Source: Theobroma cacao (taxonomy: Eukaryota; Streptophyta; Magnoliopsida; Malvales; Malvaceae). From it: a DNA stretch of 64,000 bases. Below are positions 1-12,079 of this stretch, one piece after another (the stretch's first letter is position 1; every line of letters starts with the position of its first letter). A program made the translations under genes and the position numbers. Location: assembly GCF_000208745.1 (NCBI RefSeq), contig NC_030852.1, forward strand, positions 3,285,315 to 3,349,314, given 5' to 3'. The notes beneath the pieces were generated by a model. It did not search any database. It was given only the letters and a program-made list of their open reading frames with translations, and was not told the origin of the DNA.

Positions 1-154
1 TTATTCAAACTTATAGTTATGTAAGAACAATTGTATGAGAAAAGTGTATCAAGGATCACTCAAATAAGTTCAAGTAAATGTAATTATTTTATCATAATCA
101 AAACCATAATCATTTTAAAGCTAATAAAGTTAACAATTGTAAATTTCTCCCAGA

Positions 155-630
155 AGAACGAGCTTGCAAGAATAAAGGAAGCTGTTAAAAGTTGAGTTGG
201 CCATGTGGATGAAGAAATTCTCAAGTGGCTTGAACTTTCTATATTGATGGATTGTGCTGAATTTTTGGACCTTGATACTATGATGGATCAGGTAAAGGAT
301 AAAGAGATATCCGGAATTGAAGTCCGAGGGGTGGCAAGTCAAACTTTCTTGGTATCTTTCAAAGACCGAAGCCTCTTGGATGGACATAAGAAACAACAGT
401 TGAGCAAACTAAGCCATTGGTTTACAGGTTTTAGGAATTGGTCTGAGGAGTTGGTGTTTGACGCAAGCAGGTGTAGGGTGATAGTCTCGAGGGTTCCAAT
501 GCATGTTTGGAATACCGCCACGTTCGAGGCAATAGCTGGTCTCTTTGGTGAGTTCAGTTTATGCAATTTTAATAAATCTTTAAAAAAAAACATAGATATG
601 GACACGCCATTTTTTATTATATTTGCCAAT
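155..630 (+). pseudogene. DUF4283-like / LINE-associated ORF remnant
   Basis: An open frame runs from about 205 to the stop at 631-633. It encodes roughly 140 residues containing a W-F-x-x-F-R-N-W stretch, then R-C-R-V-I-V-S-R-V-P-M-H-V-W-N and an F-x-x-I-A-x-L-F-G-E-F end. This is the pattern of plant DUF4283 domains (W..W...R..W.....G.P.H.W....F..I...FG), which precede a zinc knuckle in many plant LINE-type polyproteins. The same frame seems to extend upstream through a stop near 195, and nothing resembling endonuclease or reverse transcriptase follows. I infer a truncated retroelement piece, not a working gene. The assignment rests on motif spacing only. Confidence 0.45.
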
Positions 631-639
631 TAAGTCCAA

Positions 640-3600
640 TTTTTGTAACCCATTGCTCACAAAAATTTAAAAAAAAAACCAAACATAATGATCCTGCTAC
701 CTTAGATACACTGTTCCATTAATTTTTTTTCGAAAAGTCAATCAAAATAGAAGTATAGTATTTTCCTAAATAAAATTCATTGCAATTGAAGTACAGTAAC
801 AAAATTTAACATGGAGTCATACTAGAGTGACAAACTCGGTATCTATCCTTTTCATTTTTATTACTGAATTAAAAAAGTAAAAGAACCTAATTAATCGGTC
901 AAAAATGAAGAAGATCCGAAAAGAAAGATAGCGTGAGATCGTAATAGAGGAACTAAAATCAAACTTTTAACCATTTTAATTTCCAACAACTATTTCAACT
1001 TATCAAATCTCTTTCACATCAAAATCAAACCCTGAGGAGTTGAATTTTGAAAAGGACTTGAACATGTTCAGTAACTGAGATCAAAGAGTCTTGAAGTGAG
1101 CCATGTATATTTATATGTACCATATTTTACTCGCTAGTAAGTCTAAGTAGGAAATGAAAGTCATGAACATCTGCAGTGGACCTTAATTGCACCTCTCTCT
1201 TCTATTTCTAACTAAATAATCAGATTAATCCAGAACCAAAGTCAAAGACCAAGGGGGGCATAAATCTAGGTAATTGGGTACGTCTCATATCAACAACGAA
1301 TTTAATATGCTAAAAATGAGTGGTCACCCTCGATGTGACCATTAGGGCATAACACTGTTCAGATGAGAAGATAAAGCCTGCAATAATTCTCCAAAAAGTA
1401 AGGAAAGAGGCCCATAATATCGATAACTTCCCACCGAAAACCATAATATCCACATGCAACCTGCTCGTCAACTTCTCTACTTATTCTCAGAATATTTGTT
1501 TTTATTTTTCTTTCTTTTTCTTGTTCATTCATAAGTTTGATAGATCAGAAAAAGCTAGGCAGCTGGCTGATAAGATGAAGCTAAGCTACTTTAGAAAAGA
1601 TGCTGTGTGTTTGCCTGAGATTGCAGCGTGAGTTGGACGCCAGCAGGACTCGCGTGAAGACTCTGGGAGATTCAAGCATTACAACATCGTTCTCAAAACG
1701 AGTCAAAGAGTAGAAAAACGTAGACATATAGATAGATACATAGATGGATGGGGTGGTGGAATTTCAAGGCCTTCTAAACTGTTCCAAAGAGTGAAAGAAA
1801 GAAAGAGAGAACCAATCCAACGCTCCCATTAATTTGTAGCCAATCAATCAACAATTCTTTCGTGACATTAGCACGAGAGAGCATATCCCAATCCAAAAGG
1901 GGAAAGCACAACCTTCAAAAACATCCATTCCCCAAAACGGCAATGCTTGCTGGGGACCCACACCCCCCACCTGTGTTACAATATAATTCCATTTTCTTGG
2001 GATCCATCTATTATAGATTGCAGAAGGATAAATTCAGATTTATTCCACCAGACAATTCCATTACTTATAAGTGATTGAACATAATGAATAACAAATTTAC
2101 AAAGATTAAGTAAGGAGACAATTAGACTATAGAAAACTCAGAAGAAACTTGTATTTCAGAAATATTATATATGTATATATATATATAAAGGAATTGTCGA
2201 TGAGGCATTTTGTAAAGAAACAAGGCTACATGTGCATGGCCAGTTGTGAAGATATATTCTGATGGGGTCCCCTGGGGAACCCAAATGTGGGAGGGAGTGT
2301 ATGGGGTCTTGACACGTAGTTAGGGGTCTTGGGTTAATTTGGAAATGTGTAGCCATCAAATAATTAGCACCCACCGCCCCATTTGGTTCTCCCTTTTCTC
2401 TTTAGAGGTGTGTGCAAGTGACAGGTGACTGAAAACACAAGATAAGAAATGTGTGTTGAGGGATGCTCTATGGCCTTTGCCTTCTATCAAGTCCTTGTTA
2501 CTTTCTCTTCCATGTTTCTTGGCAAGTTGCAATGTGGGCTGCTTATATCCTTTGACGTCAGTCCAATTTCTCTGTTTCTGTCCAAAACCTTGTGGCGGAA
2601 GGATTGAATTACGCCCCAGCTTGATGCCCTACGGTAATTAAATGCAACGTGACAGAACACTAAATATGTGGAGGGAAAACATTTCTTAAAGTCTTTGGCA
2701 ACTGAAAACTAATGAGTACAATTATACCATTCATTTTCATGAAATAGTTTCTTTTTATTGCCTTTTTTCTTTTCCTTGTTCAGTACATAATATTAAAGTA
2801 ATGCAATTTGCATGACAAAAGCTGACAACTTCAGCCGTATGCAACTCAGTCAAAAATGGACCACCAGTGTCCTGTTTCTACATGATTTTTTTGCTGTCCT
2901 CTACCTCGCCTTTGAGGGTTTGTTCTTTTAGCCAACAACATTGATGCTGCAGTTACAGATAACAAGGAAATGGCTTCCACATGATCAGATACTACAGAAG
3001 TACATGAAACTTAACAATCTTGCAAACAGAACCTTAGTTTTTTCTTTTGAAATTATGGTAGCCCTAGTTTTGCACAAGACGTTTTTGGACATATAAGCTG
3101 CATTCCTATAATTGCAACTCAACACTGAAACAAATTGTACACGACAATAACTTCCCTGAACTCTTGTTTCCCATTTTTGTTTTCGTAATTATGACTAGCA
3201 CCAAAGGGTCAGGTCCACTCTTCTACAAGCATGTGGCCGGTATTTGGTTATAGTGGATGGCTGCGGAGCTAGCTGTCTGTTTTATTTTTGAAAGACCAAC
3301 TCAAGCAGGGTCATATTAGCTAGATAGCTATGCCTTTTTGGTTTTTCACTCTGCAGAGACTAATTTGTCCGCATATATTTCGCAGTTTCTCGAGCATTCC
3401 AACTACTTGTAAGCTGCATTTATCAATCTTACCCTATTACGATGTATATTTTGTGTATGTGTTTTGCATGGTGGGTCTCACATATCAGTAAGGATAAGTC
3501 AACAAGATGGGCATATCATAACGACTTACCTGAAATGATCTAGATTTTACAGCCACGGCATGCGGGTTTTGACTTGTAAAATGATCTCATAAAGATTTGC

Positions 3601-4080
3601 AGAAAATCCTAATGCACATGGCATATCATCCAAAAAGCTGCTGCAAGATCATTGAAACTGAAAATCTGTTTTAGTGCAGGTATATATCACACAGTACACT
3701 ATGATTTCCGAATCTTCCAAACCCCCCTCCCCCTTAGAGTTAATTAGTGCCAGTATTCTCTGAAGACCAACAGATTAACGGGCAGTGAGTTTTTACAATG
3801 GGAACAAGGCAATCATTAAACCCCATTCAAGAAATCATTAGTAAAAAATAAAGATAAAAAATGGTAAAAAAATGGGAGATTTTCTCGGGGTGATCAATAG
3901 CATGGGAGATTATTAAGATGGGGTTGTACGATTAGGGTTGTTAGGGAGTTAAAAAGGTATAAAGGGAGAGTGTACTGCAAAGAATTTTCCTTCTTTCTTT
4001 TTACTCTTTGTGAGAAAAGCTTACCAAAGAGAGAGTACATGTGAGACAGGCGGTCGGTAGTACCTCTCCTAGAAAAAACC
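640..4080. other. Gene-free stretch upstream of the MIR157 locus
   Basis: No open frame here carries a recognisable domain, and the short ORFs have no plant-like splice context. The sequence is AT-rich with a (TA)n run near 2168-2187 and a C/T-rich patch near 3720-3733. Its right end is presumably promoter of the microRNA gene. Confidence 0.5.
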
Positions 4081-4135
4081 ATTATATTCCACCCTACCCT
4101 TATCATTCCTTTCAGTGGGCGTTCCCTTTTCATCC

Positions 4136-4144
4136 TATAAATAG
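4136..4144 (+). promoter_or_regulatory. TATA box of the MIR157 primary transcript
   Basis: TATAAATAG lies about 255 bp upstream of the mature microRNA. It is followed at the expected distance (about 25-35 bp) by a C/A start-like region, and then by a pyrimidine-rich leader including a (CT)n run at about 4245-4271. TATA plus CT-rich leader is the usual layout of plant Pol II microRNA promoters. The start site, near 4165-4170, is inferred. Confidence 0.7.
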
Positions 4145-4239
4145 AGGCCTATGGGACTTCCCTATAGATCATCCCCCCAAAATTCTTTCTCTCTTTCTCT
4201 CTCTCACTCACACCTAGTTCCTTTCCCTTTCTCAAATAT

Positions 4240-4244
<5 letters not shown>

Positions 4245-4270
<26 letters not shown>

Positions 4271-4271
4271 T
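4245..4271 (+). repeat. (CT)n microsatellite in the pri-miRNA leader
   Basis: An uninterrupted CT dinucleotide run sits between the TATA box and the hairpin, within the presumed 5' part of the primary transcript. Such pyrimidine tracts are common in plant 5' leaders. This one may vary in length between individuals. Confidence 0.8.
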
Positions 4272-4364
4272 CCTCCCCGCAGGGGCTTTCTTTCCTTTTA
4301 AAGTAACTTATCCTTTTTCTAATAATTTTTTAATTAAAATAAACAGTGTAGGGACTGTAGGGGA

Positions 4365-4495
4365 GAGCGAGGAGGCACTGGTGTTTGTTGTTGACAGAAG
4401 ATAGAGAGCACAGATGATGGTGTGCAAGTTCGAGTCTGCATCCCACTCCTTTGTGCTCTCTATGCTTCTGTCATCACCTTCAGCCCCTCTTTTCC
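4365..4495 (+). ncRNA. MIR157: MIR157-type (MIR156 family) microRNA precursor
   Basis: The 5' arm carries TTGACAGAAGATAGAGAGCA at 4391-4410 plus a final C at 4411, which is the miR157 mature sequence. The 3' arm at 4453-4475 pairs with it: GTGCTCTCTAT matches the 3' half of the mature strand and CTTCTGTC its 5' half. Between them is one bulged G, so the duplex is nearly perfect. A loop of about 40 nt (4412-4452) closes the hairpin, and a weaker lower stem extends about 25 nt each way. In plants miR156/157 cleaves and represses mRNAs of SPL/SBP-box transcription factors, which delays the juvenile-to-adult transition. The exact precursor ends and any introns of the primary transcript cannot be read. 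The locus lies in the same block as a DUF599 gene, as does MIR157C in Arabidopsis. Confidence 0.95.
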
Positions 4496-5420
4496 TTACC
4501 CCCTTCCCTTGTCTATTTTGTTCTGTTAATTAGTACCTCTAAACACAGTCAATTACTATAATTTTGCTTCATTATCATTCCATGCTTTGGTAATTATGTA
4601 TATTTCTTTTGCTATGTTCATTATTAAACACAAGCACTTTCTTTCAAGTTGGAAATTTCATTTCTTCTTGTTTGCTACATATACATATTATATGAGGAAA
4701 ACTAGTATATAGCAGTGGTTGGCTTTTTGTTTTGCAGTTGAAATTGGGAGAGGTTGGCTTTTCTTGATCAAATCTTCAGGAGTCATCTTCATAATTCCCT
4801 GGAGTCAAGTTGATCATCAGACTTTCCGACATAGGTTCATACTGCTTGATGATGAACTCTTGATTGGGATATTTTGTTTGCAATTGATCATTTCTTTTCA
4901 TCTTCCAAATACATCATGCTAGATTCATTAAAGTAACCCTGCCGGATAAAAAGGTTATCAGACTTTTCTCATGTAACTATTCACTCTCACTGTGTATATA
5001 TTGTAGCAGCATTGTCGGTTGATTGAAAACTATTGCTAATCTTTTTTGCGGACAGCTATTACTCATGGCTTAGTTGGTCTCATTGTTTCTGTATTTTAAC
5101 AGGGATTGCAGAGAAGCAAATCCAACATGGGTTCAATTTTAATTGGCACTTCAACTTGAGTTCCGTATACAACTGGCTCATCAAGCACCATTCAAGATCA
5201 AGGGAAGTCCCTTTTCTCTTCTAGTCGAGCACGTAATCTGTCCAACATTCTGATGCTATGTCTCTTTGAGTTATTTACAATTAAAGTGATTCCTGAAAAG
5301 AAGTAGGTACCACTTGCTTTGTTGGCCCCGAATTATTCCTTATTACTACCTTGGTTTGAAGCATAATTGAGTGATATTCAACTAGTGTTAAACAAATTTA
5401 AGATTTTCTACTGTACTCAG
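4496..5420. other. Downstream of MIR157; likely rest of primary transcript, no protein gene
   Basis: The short open frames here (4719-4922, 5033-5224) have no recognisable domain. Plant pri-miR156 transcripts often run several hundred bases past the hairpin, so part of this stretch is probably transcribed. I see no clear poly(A) signal that fixes the end. Confidence 0.4.
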
Positions 5421-5983
5421 TGAGGCAATAGCTTTGGTGAAGGATATTGGTTACTTGAAAGATATTTTCCCTTTCCATGTAAGTTAAGTTGGCATCTATG
5501 ACTTGTATGTATGCTATCCATGTAGAAAATTCTATGTTATGTATGAACAGCATTAGAGTGAAACTAAGGGATATCCGACTTATCCATTTTGGCTCCGTAC
5601 AAGAAAACTTTTATCAAGCCATACGCAGGGGTCCATACATCAAAGCATAGGAGCATGAAATTTTAGATGTGACACTCTCATTTCTTTCTTATATGATGCA
5701 ATCTCTTTCGTATCATAGTATTAACACCAGTATTTCTACTTTACCCTGTTAGACTTTCTGATTGACAGAAAGAGATGATGAGGGTTTGAATTGGACATGG
5801 CTAGAATGCCAGACTATTCCACAAGGGATAGGAGCCATAGCTTTCCTTCTTCTTCTCTCTTTTTTCTTTTTGTTTTTCAGAAGGAGCCATAGGTTTAATA
5901 CAGGATGTAAATTGAAAGTGCCATTATAGGATAACTCAGCTCACCCTTGTATATTTTTGCTCTCCCTCTCTCTCTCTCTCACA
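5421..5983. repeat. First copy of a ~560 bp near-identical direct duplication
   Basis: This stretch begins TGAGGCAATAGCTTTGG and runs to the single N at 5984. The same sequence restarts at 5985 in the same orientation and matches almost base for base. I see differences only in T-rich and CT-rich low-complexity runs. Contig ends that overlap but were joined with an N would give exactly this pattern, so it is probably an assembly artefact. Confidence 0.9.
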
Positions 5984-5984
5984 N
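5984..5984. other. Assembly gap character (single N) between duplicate copies
   Basis: One ambiguous base separates the two copies of the direct duplication. The first copy ends within its CT-rich tract, a typical place for a contig to stop. Confidence 0.95.
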
Positions 5985-6528
5985 TGAGGCAATAGCTTTG
6001 GTGAAGGATATTGGTTACTTGAAAGATATTTTCCCTTTCCATGTAAGTTAAGTTGGCATCTATGACTTGTATGTATGCTATCCATGTAGAAAATTCTATG
6101 TTATGTATGAACAGCATTAGAGTGAAACTAAGGGATATCCGACTTATCCATTTTGGCTCCGTACAAGAAAACTTTTATCAAGCCATACGCAGGGGTCCAT
6201 ACATCAAAGCATAGGAGCATGAAATTTTAGATGTGACACTCTCATTTCTTTCTTATATGATGCAATCTCTTTCGTATCATAGTATTAACACCAGTATTTC
6301 TACTTTACCCTGTTAGACTTTCTGATTGACAGAAAGAGATGATGAGGGTTTGAATTGGACATGGCTAGAATGCCAGACTATTCCACAAGGGATAGGAGCC
6401 ATAGCTTTCCTTCTTCTTCTTCTCTTTTTTCTTTTTTTTTCCAGAAGGAGCCATAGGTTTAATACAGGATGTAAATTGAAAGTGCCATTATAGGATAACT
6501 CAGCTCACCCTTGTATATTTTTGCTCTC

Positions 6529-6540
<12 letters not shown>
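5985..6540. repeat. Second copy of the ~560 bp direct duplication
   Basis: Same sequence as 5421-5983 at a constant offset of 564 bp. It then continues into a longer CT/TA microsatellite that the first copy lacks because that copy stops at the N. Confidence 0.9.

Positions 6541-6605
<65 letters not shown>
6524..6605 (+). repeat. Compound (CT)n-(TA)n microsatellite
   Basis: A CT run of more than 50 bases (about 6524-6577) passes directly into a TA run (about 6578-6605). It is long and uninterrupted, so its length is likely polymorphic and prone to assembly error. Confidence 0.9.
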
Positions 6606-6607
<2 letters not shown>

Positions 6608-6609
6608 AC

Positions 6610-7440
6610 ATCAAACACTTTTAATGTTAGCTTCAGCTCATTGTACCCTTCTTTCTTTCTCTCTAGCTATTTTCCTATTTATTTTTCACTTCACCACTAC
6701 TCAAAAGTCAAAATACAGGTAACATTTCCAAGCAGCTAATTGAAATGTTAAGGCTGCAAAGTCCCTTCTGTCCCAACCAATATGAATTGAATTGTATATT
6801 TCGCCTGCCACTCTTCAGACCTCCTTTGTACTCATACATTGCTAGCTTTATATTTATTCAACAGTCAAAGAGTTTACAAAACTAATGCAAAAAAGAAAAA
6901 AACAGAGTTTTTTTACAAGTTTGAAAAATAAATTGACAAAAAAAATTCACTACTCTAGAAGACAATTTTCTTGGCCAGCATTTAGGTACCAATATAGCTT
7001 GGTCTTATTCAATTAACATATTACTCTATAGTATATATAAATGTAATTAAATGAGTTTGAAACTTGTGTAAAAACTATATTACATTTTTATTTTAGATTA
7101 AATTTTGAATTATGTTTTTTATTATCAGAAAATATTTTTAACTAATTATAAATTGAGTTCTTATATATTCTATGATTGATAAATCTATTTTGCAGAGTTA
7201 TTTTGTCACATTTTGGGTGCTTAAGTAGTTAATTCATTGAGATTTTAGGTTCAAAATTAAGTATTTTAGTTTTTTTATTCATTAAGTTCATTGCATATTA
7301 AGTAGTTTAGTTTAAGTTATTTAGTTTAATTTTATGTTGAATTACTTTAAACTACTTTAAGTTTAGTTATTACTGATCTCTTTTATTGCTTTTATAAGAA
7401 ATTTAATGAAAAGACCTTATTTGGTGATAATTCGTGTAAG
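6610..7440. other. AT-rich intergenic DNA
   Basis: I see no gene or domain. The stretch is rich in TTTAGTTTAATTTT-like tracts and contains no clear inverted or direct repeat with defined ends. Confidence 0.5.
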
Positions 7441-8830
7441 TATGGTGATAGCTTCACTTGTACATGTTGTAATATTTTGAAAATAACTTTCACTACAGAA
7501 GTCCAATTGACAAGATTATTGAGCCATTGGACAGCTAAAATACAAAGTTACAACTTTTATGTTTACCATTTTATCCAATTCAGATCCAATCGAGGTGAAA
7601 ATCATGCTGCAAAAGGCTAAACTGCTACAGTTTTTGCACAAGGCAGCATGAGAAAACGAAGGTTGCGGCGCCCTTGATGCCCAAGCTGCCATACAAGAAC
7701 TAGGGAGCATGGCACCATGACGCTGGTGAAGCAACGTCGTGGTGCCCTAGAAAAATTGAGGCACCATACATCCATTCGAGAGTAAGGCCCAAGGAGAAAG
7801 GTCGCGGCACTCGATTTTGATATTCAAGTTTTCCTTTTCTAAATTTTAGCAAAATTAGATCTTCTTAGAGACTTTTTAAAAGGCAACTTTGAGGAAATCA
7901 AACAAGAGGTTTTGAGAAGGTTTTCTTTGAAGAAAAGCAGCTGAACAATAATTAAGAAAGCAAGAAAGATTATGCAAGATTGAAGATCGGACAAATCTTC
8001 AGTTTTTTGTTCTTCTCTTTTTTTCCTTTGTTTTTCTTGAATTGTTACAATGGTTAAATTTCTTTGGATTATATTTTTATCTTTAGTTATGAATTAATTT
8101 ATTTTATCTAGAATTACAATTGAACTCAACATGTTGTTTGAATACTTTATCTCCCTTTTGCTTATTATCAATAGAATATGAGTTATTTATTCTAATTTTA
8201 TAATACTTCTAATTGCTTAATCATCAATTAAATTGATTTGGATATCTAAATACAACTTGATGAAGGGAGTTTAGATTAGGTCATGATTGGAATAGCATGT
8301 GTTCAAGTTCACTTAGTTGATTAGGTGATTTGATTTGCATATAGAATAGACATATACCTATGTATTACATGTAGCCAAGATAAAGCATGAACTTAATAAT
8401 TTTTTCTTTAATTGAATTTGCATGGACATATAGTTAATTAATTGGGAAAGTTATTTTTATGAGCACCTCGACAAAGACTTGTAAATAGCTTGGGATTCTA
8501 GATTAGCAATTCAATCCATTGAAGTAAATTTAGAAAAAAAAAACAAGTTTCAAATGAAGTGTTAAGGGATATTGTAATCCTAGGTTTTATTAATTGAATT
8601 TTTCTAGTAAAGCTCTACCAATTAGCTTTTAGATTAATTTAGTAATTATTTAGTTTTAGTTTTGTTTTTGTTTAGCCACTTCAATTCGATTATTTGAATA
8701 AGATTAAATTGTGTTAATTTTAGTATTAGTAAAAGTTAGTGCAATTCTCTATGAGATTCAACACTTTACTTACTCTTATATTACTTATTACGATACGTAC
8801 ACTTGATAAAATCAACAAAAATTATACTAA
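7440..8830. mobile_element. Probable degraded LTR-retrotransposon-like remnant
   Basis: The stretch contains a GC-richer island with repeated GCGGCGCCC / GGCACCAT words (about 7640-7815) inside AT-rich DNA. It ends near 8735-8815 with a phrase of the type found at the ends of many plant LTR elements (TGAGATTCAACACTTTACTT... ACGATACGTACACTTG). I find no coding domain or paired terminal repeat. Assignment to a retroelement is by resemblance only, and the limits are approximate. Confidence 0.3.
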
Positions 8831-9251
8831 AACAATCTTTGAGAAAATGATAAATCTTAAAATTTGCATAAAGAAAACTGAAGCTAAAAATAATTACATA
8901 ATAATAAACAACTTGTGAGCAAAAGAACTAATTTGCTCTTTTTCTAACATGAAATTGAAGGATTATATTTTTTATAAACAATTTTATAGCAAACAATAGA
9001 AAACACATTTGTCGCATTTCATAAATCTCATCTTATTTTTCTTAAAAGTTAAACTCAAAATTAAAATGTTTCAATTCTTAATAATCATTAAGGTGTCTCT
9101 TTAGAGATAAAACAAAAACAAAGATTGAAAAAGGAAATTAAAACCTTTGCAATCTCTTAAGCATCCACAATTATGTAAAAGCTTTAATATTATAACTTGA
9201 ATTACCTTTTCATGTAGGATCAAGCAAAATAGCATTCAACAAAATAAATAA

Positions 9252-9686
9252 ATAGTCTTGAATTGTAGCTTGATTGGGATAGTTTAATTCTAGTCAAACT
9301 TTTATACCTTGTTGAGCAAGTCTTTAAATCTAATTTGACTAGGATAACATATCCTAATTATATTAGAATAAGATTATTGTACTTAGCCCTATAAAAGGAT
9401 CCTATAAGGTTAAAGAATAGTGAACACCTAGATTTAAAATTAAAGAGAGTAATTTAGATGTACGTGGGATAAAGATTATGAGTTTTAGATTGTTCTTGTA
9501 ATGTCCTAATTTTTCTCTCCGTGGATCATTCTCTATTGCTATACCCATAGACATAAGTCATCAAAAGACCAAACTATCTAAATTCTTATGTTCTTGTAGG
9601 TGTGCTTGATTTTTTTTTTTTCTATATTCTATTGATTAAGTAAAATCTTGGCCAACTCTTTAAAATTATTCTATAATTTCACAACA
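9252..9686 (+). repeat. 5' LTR of the copia element
   Basis: It shares long blocks with 12655-13071, for example GTTGAGCAAGTCTTTAAATC and CATCAAAAGACC. It ends in TTTCACAACA just before the primer binding site. A TATA-like CCCTATAAAAGG lies near 9389-9400. The two LTRs differ at many positions and by small indels, which indicates an old insertion. Confidence 0.9.
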
Positions 9687-9689
9687 AAC

Positions 9690-9702
9690 TGGTATCAAAG
9701 CT
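9690..9702 (+). other. Primer binding site (initiator tRNA-Met type)
   Basis: TGGTATCAAAGCT lies a few bases after the 5' LTR. It matches the TGGTATCAGAGC complement of the 3' end of initiator tRNA-Met, the usual copia primer, with one change. Confidence 0.85.
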
Positions 9703-9732
9703 ACAGACTCTTGAGTCAATCTAAATCTTGCT

Positions 9733-10625
9733 ATGGCAATTTCATCAACCAAGTATGAGCTTGAAAAGTTTAATGGAATAAACGATTTCAACTTGTGACA
9801 TGTTAAAATGCATGCTTTGCTCATGCAACAAGGACTGTTGAAGGCACTAGATGGAAAAGACCATTTTTCCTAAATCTTTCTAATGGTGAGAAAGATAACT
9901 TTATGGAGAAAGCACTTAGTCCTATTCTCCTAACTTTGTCAAATGAAGTGTTAAAAGAAGTCACAGATAAAGCATCTGCTATTACAGTATGACTTAAACT
10001 CAAGAGTATTTATATGATCAAAATCTTGACGAATCGGCTTTATATGAAGCAACAATTGTATACTTTCAAAATGTGTAAAGGCATGTCTGTTAATGCCCAC
10101 ATTGATGAATTTAACAAAGTTATTCTTAATTTAAACAATATCGATGTTAAAATTAAGGATGAAAACGTAGCCTTAATTCCTTTATGCTTTTGGCTTCCAT
10201 CGTATGAAAATTTCATAGATACCATGCTATATGTCCGAGAGATACTCACTCTTAAGAATGCAAGGGAATATTTAAATTTCAAAGAATTAAAAAAGAAAGT
10301 TAGTGGTACTCAGAATGAGAATCAAGCAGAAAGCCTGATTGTGAACAAAGGAAAAGATAGAGAAAAGAGCTTGGACAAAAAAGGTAAATCTAGAGTAAAA
10401 GAGAAAACTTGTTGGAATTATGGTAAAAAAGGGCACTTCCATCAAGATTGTACCAAATTCAAGGATGATGAAAAGATCAACAAGTCTGAAAGTACTACAA
10501 AAGTGGTAGAAAATGACTTTGATATTTTTGAGGAAGCTAATAGTGTTCTTACAGTTACCAATGGTAACCTAATAGATACATGGATCTTGGATTCAACTTG
10601 TTACTTCCACATATGTCCCAAGCGT
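9733..10625 (+). pseudogene. copia gag and start of protease (broken)
   Basis: The gag frame starts at ATG 9733 (MAISSTKYELEKFNG, a typical copia gag start). It breaks at a stop after FNL and by frameshifts before reopening at 10014-10631. That part holds the UBN2-like gag region (MCKGMSVNAHIDEFN). The zinc knuckle at about 10410-10451 reads C-W-N-Y-G-K-K-G-H-F-H-Q-D-C, where Tyr replaces the second Cys of CCHC. Just downstream is WILDSTCYFHICP, a decayed form of the protease site (W-I-x-D-S-G-A/C). The product packages element RNA in functional relatives. Here the lesions rule that out. Confidence 0.85.
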
Positions 10626-11950
10626 GATTAGTTTAAAAATTATCAATCTGCTGATATGGGCATTATAAAATTAGGAGATGATTTCTCTCTCTCAGTTGTT
10701 GGGATTAGCACCATTCAAGTCAAGATGTTTGATGGTATTAAAAGGACACTTGAAGTGGAACATGTCCCTAACATGAAAAAGAATTTGATATCCTTGAGTT
10801 TGTTAAATAAAAAGGGCTATAAATAGGATGGGCAAGATGGTGTATTGAAGGTGTCTAAAAGAGCCTTAACTATTATGAAAGGTAAGTTATTTGATGGCCA
10901 TTTCATTTAATAGGAAACACGATTATTGAAATTGCTTCTGTAGTCTCATCCAATGACCCTGATGATGATGATGTTACACATTTATGGCATATGAGATTAG
11001 GTCATATGAGTGATAGAGGAATGATAGAACTAACTTAACATGGTTTATTATGTGGTTAAAAGAATGGGAAGTTAGATTTCTGTGAGCATTGCATCTATGG
11101 CAAACAACATTGGGTGAAATTTAGCACTACAACTCATTGAACCAAGAGTACTCATTGAACCAAAGGTACAGTAGACTACATCCATTCAGATTTATGGAGT
11201 TCTTCTCTAATGGCATCAAAAGGAGAATCATTATACATGTTGACCTTCATTGATGATTTTTCAAGGAAAGTGTGGATGTATTTTCTAAAGGTTTAAAGTG
11301 AAGTGTTTACCACCTTTTTGCAATGGAAGGTACTGATCAAGAAGCAAACTAAAAAAGGGATCAAGCACTTTCAAACAGACAATGGTTTAGAATTTTGCAA
11401 AGGTGAGTTCAATCTATTCTATAAGAATAAGGAAATCTTTAGACATCACACTATCATTAAAACACCACAACAAAATGGTGTTGCAAAACGGATGAATAAA
11501 ACACCTGTGGATAGGGCAAGATGCATGCTCTCTAATGTCAATCTATCCAAAGTGACAGAAGCTGTCAACATGGCTTGTTGCTTAGTAAATCGGTCTCTAT
11601 AAATTGCAATTGAATTGAAGACTCCCAAGAAAGTTTGCTCAGGTAAACTTGCTGATTATTCTTTATTAAGAGTATTTGGTTGTCTTGTTTATGGTCATGT
11701 GAGTGATGGTAAACTTGAGCCGAGGGTAAAGAAATTCATATTCCTAGGCCATGCACATGGGGTGAAGGTTTATCAGTTGTGGTGTTCTAGTCTGAAGTCC
11801 CCCAAGTTTATTGCTAGTTAGGATGTTATTTTTGACGAGTCTGCATTACTTTGCAAGTTAAAGCCTAGAATTGAGATCACATCAAACCAAAAAGTTAACA
11901 AACAGGTGGAGTTTGAAATCAATGCTACTAAGACAGTGCAAGATGGTAGT
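10626..11950 (+). pseudogene. copia GAG-pre-integrase and integrase (broken)
   Basis: The H-x-x-x-H and C-E-H-C zinc region (LWHMRLGHMS..., FCEHCIYGKQ) lies near 10980-11110. The integrase core follows: YIHSDLW (first Asp) near 11175, HFQTDNGLEF (second Asp) near 11370-11398, and TPQQNGVAKRMNKT near 11460-11500. Copia integrases have Glu where this copy has Lys (GVAERMN), so the third catalytic residue is lost. Stops split the frame at several points. The region ends in the VFGCLVYGHV and FLGHAHG segments of the integrase C-terminal part. Confidence 0.88.
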
Positions 11951-12079
11951 GAAACCCATAATGAATAGTCGGAGGTAATTACATATGTTGAGTTTTCTAA
12001 GGAGACTATGTCTTTATACTGTGATTAAACATGGGAGTTTGTGAAACATTATTATTGATTTTAGCTTAGTGTGTGAAAA

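Noticed and set aside
2453..2641. 62-codon frame upstream of the MIR157 promoter
   Set aside because: No recognisable family, poor context and no neighbouring exon.
4719..5224. Small proteins encoded downstream of the MIR157 hairpin
   Set aside because: Frames of 60-70 codons without domain, conservation or splice support. They are better seen as non-coding primary transcript.
6521..6739. 72-codon Ser/Leu- and Ile/Tyr-rich frame
   Set aside because: It is a translation of the CT and TA microsatellite.
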